Part shown: positions 17,023 through 25,069 of the stretch, piece by piece | Layout: each line of letters starts with the position of its first letter | How positions within the stretch are numbered: the stretch's first letter is position 1 | From: Akkermansia muciniphila | GTDB taxonomy: Bacteria; Verrucomicrobiota; Verrucomicrobiia; Verrucomicrobiales; Verrucomicrobiaceae | NCBI GenBank assembly: GCA_945863205.1 | Contig: CAMAZK010000008.1 | Location: 1 to 45,445 of the forward strand | Reading direction: 5' to 3' | DNA: 45,445 nucleotides | Notes under the pieces: generated by a model | What the model was told of the DNA's origin: nothing | Databases searched by the model: none | Seen by the model: the letters and a program-made list of their open reading frames with translations, nothing else | Program-made: the position numbers and the translations under genes

Positions 17023-18238
17023 GGTCGGCGAAGGCTGAGGTTGCAGTGGCGAGAACCGTATGACGGAGGCGCGCGGTCTCCACATCCGTCTCAATGTGGC
17101 TGAGCACTGGAAAGGCGGGGTTGTAGTGCTTGTGCAGGAAGAGAGGATGACGCTGCTTCCACAACTGGTTGGCCACGCGGTCGGCGATGGGGGTCAGCAG
17201 TCGGTCATGTTCGCAGACGAGTGGACTGGCTGTGTCGAGCCTGCCCGTGCCCTGGTAGTTCATGCATGCACACCAACTGCCGCAGCGATCGCTGAGCGCG
17301 CAACCACCACACTCCTCACGCGGTGCTTCAGCGCATCCCAGCAACGCACCGCGCTTTGAATCATCGAATCCCTGCCACACGTCGCCGATGCACCACTCGT
17401 GTTGATCGTCCTCTTTCACAAACTGCACACAAGGATATAGAAGGCCGGACGGTGCGATGGAGAACTGGCGGTAGCCCATCGCGCATCGTTCGGAAAGCTC
17501 GAGCGGGCCCCGCGTGCGGGATTGGATCTTTTCATCGAAGCAACTGAGATAAAATCGGGAATCGCGCCGTGTTTCGCTGACATACCACTCGCCAAGGCGG
17601 TGATAAGCTTTCCCAAGGGCATTCAGATCACGCCGGGTCCAGTTCCCTCCCCAGTCCAGCGCGGTCGAAGCATAGCGGAACCCCTGCGCGAATAACCATT
17701 TCACCGATTCGTCGGCGTTCGGTGCGCTCTTTGGAGTGATCACGCAATTCACAGCGGTGTGCGGATTCCAGGCCAGCACACGAGGGATGACATCGACAAG
17801 CTTTGCGGCGCTGCCTCTGCCTTGCGGGTCAGGCCGCTGGGCATCCTGGGTGGCCGGATCACCGTCGATGCTGAGCGACACAAACACCTCACGCGCCGCT
17901 AGATCTGCGATCACTCGCGGGCTCAGCAACAGGCCGTTGGTGCTCATTTTGAATGACACACGCATCCCCTTTGCACGGACGCGCACCTGATCCACGATGG
18001 AGCAGAGCAGGTCATGTTTCAGCAGAGGCTCTCCGCCAAAGAACACGATCTCCAGATGTTGCGCCCTTGCCTCACAGGCGAGTTGGTGCGCGAAAGTCAC
18101 CGCATCCCGCGCCGTGGCCGCCGTCATGCCGATGCCAAATTTTTCACCCGTGTAGCAATAGTCACAGCGCAGGTTGCACGCATGAGTGAGGTGAAACGTA
18201 GCCGAGATCGTGGGAAAAGCGTGGGCCTCTGGCTTCAT
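17015..18238 (-). CDS. Radical SAM/SPASM-domain peptide maturase
   Basis: I take the ATG at 18238 (407 residues); a TTG at 18289 would add 17 residues. The radical SAM cluster motif is CNLRCDYC at 21-28, the SAM-binding glycine motif is FFGGEPL at 66-72, and the partial barrel continues to about 230. The C-terminal SPASM region has many cysteines to hold auxiliary iron-sulfur clusters: C252, C270 (FSIAPSGLLYPCVQF), C310, C313, C319, C323, C325 and C342. Such proteins modify ribosomally made peptides or proteins (cyclophanes, thioethers) or mature enzymes such as sulfatases. Here overlap with the following gene points to that product as target. No peptidase, transporter or short precursor gene is seen beside it. 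Confidence 0.93.
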   Translation of the reverse strand: MKPEAHAFPTISATFHLTHACNLRCDYCYTGEKFGIGMTAATARDAVTFAHQLACEARAQHLEIVFFGGEPLLKHDLLCSIVDQVRVRAKGMRVSFKMSTNGLLLSPRVIADLAAREVFVSLSIDGDPATQDAQRPDPQGRGSAAKLVDVIPRVLAWNPHTAVNCVITPKSAPNADESVKWLFAQGFRYASTALDWGGNWTRRDLNALGKAYHRLGEWYVSETRRDSRFYLSCFDEKIQSRTRGPLELSERCAMGYRQFSIAPSGLLYPCVQFVKEDDQHEWCIGDVWQGFDDSKRGALLGCAEAPREECGGCALSDRCGSWCACMNYQGTGRLDTASPLVCEHDRLLTPIADRVANQLWKQRHPLFLHKHYNPAFPVLSHIETDVETARLRHTVLATATSAFADHA

Positions 18239-18310
18239 TTGGCCGGTTTTAGCGAAAGGCCTCGCAGTTGTCGAGCCTGCTCTTTTCAAAGTGCTGCCCC
18301 GCTGCCGGGT

Positions 18311-18358
18311 TCACTTCCCCAATGTCCAGACCACCTCATTGACCAGCAGCTTGCACTC
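18311..18358 (-). pseudogene. Remnant of a ThuA-like gene C-terminus
   Basis: Immediately after the stop codon of the DUF1501 gene, the minus strand stays open in another frame for 15 codons and a stop, reading ECKLLVNEVVWTLGK. This closely resembles the last residues of the ThuA-like protein at 14295-15068 (RRLLVNGVNWTLTK). No more of that gene is visible. It looks like a leftover from a former ThuA-like neighbour. Confidence 0.5.
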
Positions 18359-19762
18359 TTACCCCAGCAGCCGCGTGAAGGGGTGGCCTTCGTTCTGATC
18401 GATGCGCTCGGGCAGGCCTTTGTGGTTATAGGTGAGCTTAGTGTGGTCGAGGCCCATCAGATACAGAATCGTGGCGTGCAGGTCGTGGACGTGGAGGCGG
18501 TCTTCGACGGCATACAAACCGAGATCGTCGGTGGCACCGTAGGTTTGGCCGCCTTTCACGCCGCCCCCGGCCATCCACATGGTGAAGCCGGTGGGGTTGT
18601 GGTCGCGACCGTCTCCCTGTTCGCTCATCGGCGTGCGGCCGAATTCACCGCCCCAGATGACGAGAGTCTCGTCGAGCAGGCCGCGTGCCTTCAGATCGGC
18701 GAGCAGTCCGGCGATGGGTTTATCGACGGCATTGCACAGACGCGAATGATTCACCTCGATGCCCTTGTGGCTGTCCCACTTGCTGCCGGCGCCGCTGTAG
18801 AGCTGCACAAAGCGCACGCCGTTTTCGACGAGACGACGCGCGAGCAGGCAGTTGCGGCCAAAGACGGCCGTCTTCTCGTCGTCCATGCCATAGAGCTGCT
18901 TGGTGGCCTCGGTTTCCTTGCTCAAATCGACGGCCTGCGGTGCTTCGGCCTGCATCTGGTAGGCGAGTTCATAGCCGCGGATCCGCGCGTCGAGTTCGGT
19001 GTTGCTGACACGCGAGGCGCCGAATTCGCGGTTCAAGGACGCGAGCAGGTCAAGCTTGTCGCGCTGGCGTTTGCGGTCCACGCCCTTCGGGTTGTCGAGG
19101 TACTTGATCGGCGTGCCTTCGGAGGTGAACTCGACGCCTTGATACACGGCGGGCATGAAGCCGTTGCCCCAGTTGCGCACGCCGTTCACCACGGTGGCCT
19201 CACTGTCCTTGATGACGACAAAGCCAGGCAGGTTCTGGTTTTCAGTGCCGAGTCCGTACGATGCCCACGCGCCGAGGGATGGGCGACCGCCGAAGACGGA
19301 GCCGGTGTTCATTGAGCACACGCCACCGGCGTGGTTGATGCCGCTGGAGGCGCAGGAGTGAATCACGGCGAGGTCGTCGGCATGCTGCGCCACGTTCTGA
19401 AACCAGTCGGAAATCCACAGTCCGCCCTGGCCATGCTGCTTCCAGGTGCGCTTGCACTCGAGCAGCGGAGATTTCGTCTCGCCCATCGCGGTGATCGGCG
19501 GCTTGAAGCTCGCGGGCAGCGACTGACCGGCGAGTTTGTTCAGCAGCGGCTTGTAGTCGAAGGTGTCGAGGTGGCTCGGACCGCCCTCCATGAAGAGGAA
19601 GATCACGCTCTTCGCCTTCGCGGCACGCTGCGGCGTGCGTGCAGGAGCGGCGCTCGCCGTCCCGCCCGTCAGAGCGGCCAACGCCACGGCGCCAAAGCCG
19701 CAACCGGCGGTTTGCAGAAACTCGCGACGCGTGTTGGGATGATCGATTCGGTGGCAGTGCAT
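18359..19762 (-). CDS. DUF1501 family protein with Tat signal
   Basis: A 467-residue protein with a Tat motif TRREFL at residues 11-16 and a hydrophobic, alanine-rich segment ending ASAAPA. Family blocks are [87 protein letters not shown], and the typical short ending HPFTRLLG. It begins four bases after the stop of the DUF1549/DUF1553 gene that starts at 22916, so the two are surely co-transcribed, the usual arrangement. The 3' end carries the 19-bp sequence that recurs at 15799. Confidence 0.95.
   Translation of the reverse strand: MHCHRIDHPNTRREFLQTAGCGFGAVALAALTGGTASAAPARTPQRAAKAKSVIFLFMEGGPSHLDTFDYKPLLNKLAGQSLPASFKPPITAMGETKSPLLECKRTWKQHGQGGLWISDWFQNVAQHADDLAVIHSCASSGINHAGGVCSMNTGSVFGGRPSLGAWASYGLGTENQNLPGFVVIKDSEATVVNGVRNWGNGFMPAVYQGVEFTSEGTPIKYLDNPKGVDRKRQRDKLDLLASLNREFGASRVSNTELDARIRGYELAYQMQAEAPQAVDLSKETEATKQLYGMDDEKTAVFGRNCLLARRLVENGVRFVQLYSGAGSKWDSHKGIEVNHSRLCNAVDKPIAGLLADLKARGLLDETLVIWGGEFGRTPMSEQGDGRDHNPTGFTMWMAGGGVKGGQTYGATDDLGLYAVEDRLHVHDLHATILYLMGLDHTKLTYNHKGLPERIDQNEGHPFTRLLG
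18363..18381. repeat. 19-bp direct repeat, copy within DUF1501 3' end (proximal)
   Basis: Identical to 15799-15817 and in the same orientation, 2.56 kb apart. Between the two copies lie only the radical SAM gene, its partner and the ThuA-like remnant. This arrangement resembles repeats left by insertion at the 3' end of a gene, but no integrase is present. Confidence 0.65.
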
Positions 19763-19766
19763 GGCG

Positions 19767-22700
19767 TTAGTGGAGGTAAATAAATTCGTTCGTGTTGAGC
19801 AGCACCTGGCAGAGGTCGTTCATGGCCTGATGGAAGGGATCGTCCGGCTCGACGGTTTTGGTGTCCGAGCCAGACCATGCGAACTGCGAGTTCAGCGGAT
19901 CAGCGCTGCGCCAGGTGACGAGGCCGACGGACCATTTTTCCGGATCGCTGCCGAGCGCCTTGTCAGGCAGCAGGCCGCTGACGATGCGCAGCGCCTCGAT
20001 CTGGCCGTCCCACTGATGCGAAGGTGTGCGTTTGCCGAGACCGCCGATGATGAGCGGCGATGAGCCCGCGCTGAGCTTTGAGCGGATGTCCATGGGCACC
20101 ACGGCGGACTGCACGGTGGCACCGGGCGTGTCGAGATCGGTCACGGTGAAGGTGATGTTGTGCCCGACGCACGAAACGCCCGCAGCGATGTGATAGCGGC
20201 GGCCGAGCTCGATGTGGATGTTCGATGGCACGACCTGGTAGCCGATGTTCGCGTTTTCATCCTCGCCGACGACCTGCACGATGACGTTGCGCGGCTTGTA
20301 GCGCGATTTCACTCCGGTGACACCGAGACTCCAGCCGAAGGACTCGATGCTGTCCTTCCCGCCGCTCCAGCGCGAGGCGATGGTGCGCACGGAGGCGTTC
20401 ACATCGATGCTGTTGAGGCTGGCGATGGCCTCGACGGTGAATTCGTCGCCTTCTTTCTCGCCGCTTTGCACGACGAGGCGCTCATGCGGCGAGTTTTCTT
20501 TGAAGCCGGTTCCGTTTTCTCCCGCATCGCTGTTCTTCGGCGTCGGAGCGGTCGCAGTGCCGGCACGTTTCTTCAAAAAGGCCTCCGCTGTTTCGCGTTC
20601 GCTTTTTGAGGGTGGACGACCGAGCACGGCGAGCCAGGCATCGTCGATGTCGTGGACGCGTTCGGCCAGTCGGCGTGAACGGGCGAGCAGCCAGTCGCCA
20701 TTGAGCAACTGCAGCGCCTGCGTCGGCGTGGTGGTGCTCAGACGCTCGGCGGTGCTGGAGAAACCGGCAGGCGCATCGAGGGCGCTCAGCAGTTCATTCG
20801 GCTTGTTGCGCTTCTTGATCGTGTAAATCGAGCGCCGCGTGCCGTTGGCGTCTTCGCCCGAGCCGTTCGACTTCGGATCGAGTTCGCCGCTGGCGGCCAG
20901 CAGCGCGTCGCGGATCTGTTCGGCATCGAGACGGCGTGGATTGAAGCGCCAGAGGTAGAGATTGGACGGATCGATCTTCGCGATCGCGGCCGTCGGCTCC
21001 CGACGCGCGGTTTGGCGGTAGGCTGCGGAGAGCATGATCTCGCGGTGCAGCGGCTTCAAATGCCAGCCGTTCGCCACGAACTTGTTCGTGAGGAAGTCGA
21101 GCAGCTCGGGATGCGTCGGAGGCTCGCCCAGCTTGCCGAAATCGCTCGACGTCCCGACGATGCCGCGCCCGAAATGATACTGCCACACGCGGTTCACGAT
21201 GACGCGCGTCGAGAGCTGGTTGTCAGGACGCGTGATCCAGTTTGCCAGCGCAGTGCGGCGGCCGGTGGAGTTCTGCGTGGGTTTGATCACCGGTTCTTTC
21301 GTGTCGATGATCGACAGGAAGCCGGGCGCGATCTCCTGCTCTCCTTTGCGCGTCTTGATCGCCACCGCAGGCGCTTTCGTCCCCGCATCAGTCGCGACGA
21401 AGGCTTCCATCAGCGGCTTCGGCTTGAGGTGGTCGAACTTTTTCAGTTCCTCCTCCAGCGCTTTGTACTCAGCCTTGGCCTCATCGGTCTTGAGACTCTT
21501 CATCGGGTCAAAGGTCTTGCGTTCATGGACCATCTGCCGCTCCACGAGGCCGGCGAGCTGGTCTTCCAAGGCGTCGCGTTCCGGCTTCGGTTTGCGCACC
21601 ATGGCTTGGAGGTCTTCGGTGAAGCGGGTCAGCGCACGCTCGACTTTCGGTTCGAGCAGCGGGTTCGTCAGCGCGTCCATTTTCGCGCGGATTTCGACTG
21701 TGGCGGCTTCCCATTTGGCCTGCTGCTCGTCATACGCCTTCTTCTCCGCCGGAGTCGCGAGCGTGAGGTCGTCGCGCCATTTCACCGGCGCCAGGAAGGC
21801 GCGCAGGCGGTAGTAGTCCTTTTGCAGGATGGGATCGAATTTGTGATTGTGGCAGTGCGCACAGCCCATGCTCAGGCCGAGGAAGAGCTCGCCCGTGGTG
21901 TCCGTCATGTCGGTGAGAATGATGTCCCACTGGCCGCGTGCATCGCGCTGGTTCCATTCATACACCGGATGACGCAGAAACGCCGTGGCGATGAGCACGT
22001 TCGGATCATCCGGCGCGATCTCGTCCCCCGCGAGCTGCTCGCGCACGAACTGGTCATAGGGCTTGTCGTCGTTGAGCGATTTGATGACGTAGTCGCGATA
22101 CGGCCACACTGACGGGCGGTACGCGTCCGCGTTGTAGCCATCACTCTCCGAGTAGCGCACGAGATCCAGCCAGTGCTGGGCCCAGCGCTCGCCGTAGCGT
22201 GGCGAGGCCAGCAAAGCATCGACGAGCTTCTCGTAGGCCTTCGGGTCCTGATCGTTCACAAAAGCGTCGATCTCCGCCTTCGTCGGCGGCAGGCCATGCA
22301 GATCGAAATACGCACGACGGACCAGCTCATGGCGGTCGGCTTCCGGCGCCGGGTCGAGCTTCATCTCCGCCTGCTTTGCCGCGATGAAGCGATCCACATC
22401 GTTTCGCACCCATTTGCCTCCCGCATCAGGCGGCGAGACCTTTTTCACCGGCTGGAAGAACCAGTAATTCCGCTGCGCCTCGGTGAAGCCGCCCTCGGTC
22501 ACCACCACTTTGTTGGCGGCATCCTCCGGCCATGGCGCACCGATTTTGATCCACTTCTCCAGCACGGCGATCTCCGCGTCCGGCATCTTGCCGCCGTTGT
22601 TTTTCGGCGGCATCTGGAAGTCCTCATCGGTGTAATGGATCGCCTCCATCAGTGGCGACTTCGATGGTTCGCCCGGCACCACCGCCGGCCCGGTGTCACC

Positions 22701-22916
22701 GCCCGTCTTGAGGTAGCCGATGTGATCCACGCGCAGGCCGCCCTTCTGCTTCGTCTTGCTGTGGCAGTCATAGCAGCGTTTCACCAGGATCGGCCGCACC
22801 TCGTTCTCGAAAAACGCCATCGCGGAACGCTGCGCATCGTCATCAGCGGCAAACGTCGTGCCCATCGTGAGGCTGGCGAGCAAAAGCAGGGCAGGGGAGA
22901 ATCGAGGTCGGTTCAT
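19767..22916 (-). CDS. PSCyt1-DUF1549-DUF1553 protein with LamG insertion
   Basis: The ATG at 22916 (MNRPRF) precedes a Sec signal ending TFAAD; upstream in-frame codons are not convincing. Of 1049 residues, the haem motif CYDCH is at 48-52 and DUF1549 follows with CAHCHNHKFDPI. A linker of charged helices precedes DUF1553 (from about 600). Near residues 800-985 a concanavalin/LamG-type domain is inserted (ASRWSGGKDSIESFGWSLGV, WDGQIEALRIVSGLL). The last 40 residues then complete DUF1553 with AMNDLCQVLLNTNEFIYLH. The LamG part probably binds glycan. It forms a tight pair with the DUF1501 gene four bases downstream. Confidence 0.95.
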   Translation of the reverse strand: MNRPRFSPALLLLASLTMGTTFAADDDAQRSAMAFFENEVRPILVKRCYDCHSKTKQKGGLRVDHIGYLKTGGDTGPAVVPGEPSKSPLMEAIHYTDEDFQMPPKNNGGKMPDAEIAVLEKWIKIGAPWPEDAANKVVVTEGGFTEAQRNYWFFQPVKKVSPPDAGGKWVRNDVDRFIAAKQAEMKLDPAPEADRHELVRRAYFDLHGLPPTKAEIDAFVNDQDPKAYEKLVDALLASPRYGERWAQHWLDLVRYSESDGYNADAYRPSVWPYRDYVIKSLNDDKPYDQFVREQLAGDEIAPDDPNVLIATAFLRHPVYEWNQRDARGQWDIILTDMTDTTGELFLGLSMGCAHCHNHKFDPILQKDYYRLRAFLAPVKWRDDLTLATPAEKKAYDEQQAKWEAATVEIRAKMDALTNPLLEPKVERALTRFTEDLQAMVRKPKPERDALEDQLAGLVERQMVHERKTFDPMKSLKTDEAKAEYKALEEELKKFDHLKPKPLMEAFVATDAGTKAPAVAIKTRKGEQEIAPGFLSIIDTKEPVIKPTQNSTGRRTALANWITRPDNQLSTRVIVNRVWQYHFGRGIVGTSSDFGKLGEPPTHPELLDFLTNKFVANGWHLKPLHREIMLSAAYRQTARREPTAAIAKIDPSNLYLWRFNPRRLDAEQIRDALLAASGELDPKSNGSGEDANGTRRSIYTIKKRNKPNELLSALDAPAGFSSTAERLSTTTPTQALQLLNGDWLLARSRRLAERVHDIDDAWLAVLGRPPSKSERETAEAFLKKRAGTATAPTPKNSDAGENGTGFKENSPHERLVVQSGEKEGDEFTVEAIASLNSIDVNASVRTIASRWSGGKDSIESFGWSLGVTGVKSRYKPRNVIVQVVGEDENANIGYQVVPSNIHIELGRRYHIAAGVSCVGHNITFTVTDLDTPGATVQSAVVPMDIRSKLSAGSSPLIIGGLGKRTPSHQWDGQIEALRIVSGLLPDKALGSDPEKWSVGLVTWRSADPLNSQFAWSGSDTKTVEPDDPFHQAMNDLCQVLLNTNEFIYLH

Positions 22917-23086
22917 TTCACACATATAAGGAACCGCCGGACCGGTTTTGGACGCAAAAATTGGCTTTTGATGGTCTCGCACGGCACTCCGCCGTTTTCT
23001 CACGGGGTTCTTTCCGCGCTGGATCGGCTGGGCATTGACGCCCGCTGTTGCTTCGTCGCCTCAACCCCGCCAAACTCTTCGTCACC
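22917..23086. promoter_or_regulatory. Divergent intergenic region
   Basis: The 170 bases separate the start of the DUF1553 gene (minus) from the DUF1080-like gene (plus), so promoters for both must lie here. No convincing -35/-10 pair can be named. A short inverted repeat, aaccg/cggtt, is visible around 22931-22946 and could form a small hairpin in the minus-strand leader. Confidence 0.35.
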
Positions 23087-23797
23087 ATGAAATCCCAACT
23101 CTTCGCCATCCTCGCCCTCACATTCACCAGCGGCGTCTTCGCCGCAGAACACGGCAAGCTCATCTTTGAAGACAGCTTTGACCGCGTCGAATCCCAGGAA
23201 ACCAAGGACGAGCCGGGCAACGGCTGGGGCACGAACAGCAGGACTCGCGCGAAAGGGAACAAGCAGGTCGATCTGAAGGATGGCGCGATGTACATCACCA
23301 TGCACGCTGAAGCCGATCATGCGGTGTCCGTGACGCATCCGGCCGAGTTCACCGACGGCGCTGTGGAGCTGCGTTTCATGCTGGAGAACGAGCAGGACAC
23401 GCTGGGGCTCGATTTCGCCGACCTCGGGTTCAAGGAGGTTCACGCGGGCCATTTGTTCAAAGTCGATGTCGGCACCAAGAAGGTGGCCATCGATGACATG
23501 AAGTCCGGCGGCATGAACATGAAGTTCTACGACGCCAAGAAAGCCAAGACGCTGACCAAGGAGCAGACGCAGTTCATCAACTCGATGAAGAAGAGTTTCC
23601 CCGCCAAGTTGAAGACGGGAACGTGGTACACGCTGCTCGTCACCATCAAGGGCGCCACCGTCACTGCCTCCATCGACGGCACGGAAGCCGGCACGGCGAC
23701 TTCCGACGGCTTCGCGCATCCGACCAAGAAGATGCTGCGCCTGGCGGTGCCGAAGAGCGCGGTTGTGGACGATGTGAAGATCTGGGCGGCGCAGTAG
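23087..23797 (+). CDS. Exported DUF1080-like (3-keto-disaccharide hydrolase-like) protein
   Basis: The ATG at 23087 (MKSQLFAILALTFTSGVFA) gives a standard Sec signal; the upstream in-frame ATG at 23048 would mask it. The 236-residue product has a jelly-roll pattern: GKLIFEDSFDRVES near the start, FTDGAVELRFMLENEQDTLGLDFADL, GTWYTLLVTIKGATVTASIDGTEAGTATSDGF and LRLAVPKSAVVDDVKIW at the end. That order (EDSFDR, W-Y-LLVT, A-IDG, V-DDVKIW) matches small secreted sandwich proteins related to DUF1080. Whether it is an enzyme or a binding protein cannot be decided. The pseudogene that follows derives from a separate, truer DUF1080 gene. Confidence 0.8.
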   Translation: MKSQLFAILALTFTSGVFAAEHGKLIFEDSFDRVESQETKDEPGNGWGTNSRTRAKGNKQVDLKDGAMYITMHAEADHAVSVTHPAEFTDGAVELRFMLENEQDTLGLDFADLGFKEVHAGHLFKVDVGTKKVAIDDMKSGGMNMKFYDAKKAKTLTKEQTQFINSMKKSFPAKLKTGTWYTLLVTIKGATVTASIDGTEAGTATSDGFAHPTKKMLRLAVPKSAVVDDVKIWAAQ

Positions 23798-23840
23798 GCG
23801 GACGATTTCAAGAAGCAGCCGATCAACCACTCAAAACCCC

Positions 23841-24094
23841 TTCTCGGAATACGGCAATCTCTGCACCGATGCCGTGTTCGGCGATGGCAGAGCTACGAGA
23901 TCACCATCGTGGACCGGCATGCGACGGTGGCTCTGAATGGCGAAAAAGTCATCGACAACGAGCCCGTGATCGGCAACACCAACGGTGCGTTTCAGGCCGA
24001 CATCACGCAGCCTGGACCGCACCATCTCCAGGGTGACCACACGGCCGTGAAGTATCGCAACATCGTCTGGCGTCCCGTGATGAAGGCGCCGTAA
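23841..24094 (+). pseudogene. Decayed DUF1080 gene with internal deletion
   Basis: From 23841 one frame reads FSEYGNLCTDAVFGDG, which resembles the start of a DUF1080 domain (NLWT-x-x-x-FGDF). The frame then shifts by one and reads WQSYEITIVDRHATVALNG, VIDNEPVIGN, GPHHLQGDHTAVKYRNIVWRPV to the stop at 24092-24094, the classic DUF1080 ending. The middle of the domain, about 100 residues, is missing. I see no usable start or ribosome site. The piece was probably a 3-keto-disaccharide hydrolase-like gene that lost its core. Confidence 0.75.
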
Positions 24095-24115
24095 GAGCCG
24101 CGGGCCGACGCCGGG

Positions 24116-24139
24116 ACGCTCCCCGGTGGCGGGGAGCGT
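24116..24139. terminator. GC-rich hairpin between convergent genes
   Basis: A perfect 10-base stem (acgctccccg at 24116-24125 with cggggagcgt at 24130-24139) and a 4-base loop sit between the DUF1080 remnant (plus) and the FAH gene (minus), 31 bases from the latter's stop. There is no T run on either side. A bidirectional terminator is plausible from its position. Confidence 0.5.
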
Positions 24140-24170
24140 GGAATATCGAAGTTCCTGGGCCTTGACGGAC

Positions 24171-25028
24171 TCAGCCCGCCGCCACGGCCGTCTGCGTCTG
24201 CTCGCCGAGGCCTTCGACGCCGAGTTCGATGACATCGCCGGGCTTCATGAAGACGGGATCAGGCTTGAAGCCGAGACCGACGCCGGGAGGCGTGCCGGTG
24301 GTGATGATGTCGCCGGGCAGCAGGCTCATGAACTGGCTGAGGTAGCTGACGAGCGTCTTCACGCCAAAGATCATCTGCGCGGTGCTGCTGTTCTGGATCG
24401 TCTTGCCGTTCAGCTTGAGCCAGAGCTTCAAATTCTGCGGATCAGGAATCTCGTCGCTCGTGGCAAGGAACGGCCCGATCGGCGCGAAGGTATCGCAGCT
24501 CTTGCCCTTCACCCACTGGCCGCCGCGTTCGAGCTGCCACTCGCGCTCGCTGTAGTCGTTGTGGACGCAGTAACCGGCCACATGGCTCATCGCGTCGTCT
24601 TCGGAGACATAGCTGGCCTTTTTGCCTATCACGAAGGCCAGTTCGACCTCCCAGTCGGTCTTTTTCGAGTTGCGTGGGATGACGACGTTGTCGTTCGGAC
24701 CGACGATCGCCGACGTGGCTTTGAAAAACACGATGGGCTCCGCCGGGATCGGCATGCCGCTTTCTTTGGCGTGATCACTGTAGTTCAGCCCGATGCAGAT
24801 GATCTTGCTCGGGCGTGCGATGCAGGGGCCGAGGCGAGCGCTGACGTCCACGGTGGGCGCCGCGTCGGCATTCGTCTTTGCCCAGGCGGCGAGACGTTCC
24901 AGACCGTCACCGCCGAAGAATTTCTCGTCGTAGTCGCTGCCAAAGGCGGACGCGTCGATGCGACGGCCGTCGTCGAGCTGCAGGCCGGGTTTTTCTTCTC
25001 CAGGGTTTCCAAAGCGGATTAGTTTCAT
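24171..25028 (-). CDS. Fumarylacetoacetate hydrolase family protein, probable diketo-deoxysugar acid hydrolase
   Basis: A 285-residue cytoplasmic protein of normal length for the FAH family. The N-terminal domain ends near residue 70 and is followed by IARPSKIICIGLNYSDHAKESG. The metal site is clear: E127 and E129 in DWEVELAFVIG and D158 in CVHNDYSERE, with GKSCDTFAPIGP and LLPGDIITTGTPPGVGLG behind. Members hydrolyse C-C bonds of diketo acids. Its place 41 bases downstream of an SDR gene resembles the L-fucose/L-rhamnose non-phosphorylated pathway, in which an SDR oxidises 2-keto-3-deoxy-L-fuconate and an FAH enzyme splits the 2,4-diketo product. That substrate assignment is inference. Confidence 0.92.
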   Translation of the reverse strand: MKLIRFGNPGEEKPGLQLDDGRRIDASAFGSDYDEKFFGGDGLERLAAWAKTNADAAPTVDVSARLGPCIARPSKIICIGLNYSDHAKESGMPIPAEPIVFFKATSAIVGPNDNVVIPRNSKKTDWEVELAFVIGKKASYVSEDDAMSHVAGYCVHNDYSEREWQLERGGQWVKGKSCDTFAPIGPFLATSDEIPDPQNLKLWLKLNGKTIQNSSTAQMIFGVKTLVSYLSQFMSLLPGDIITTGTPPGVGLGFKPDPVFMKPGDVIELGVEGLGEQTQTAVAAG

Positions 25029-25069
25029 GGTTTTGTTGTTCTCGGTTCTAGTTTGTCGGTTTCAATTCG

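Noticed and set aside
17015..18238. Radical SAM protein as an anaerobic sulfatase-maturing enzyme for the sulfatase at 6675
   Set aside because: It does share the SPASM layout, but it overlaps a different gene as its likely target and is far from the sulfatase on the other strand. A classical maturing enzyme was not clearly recognised.
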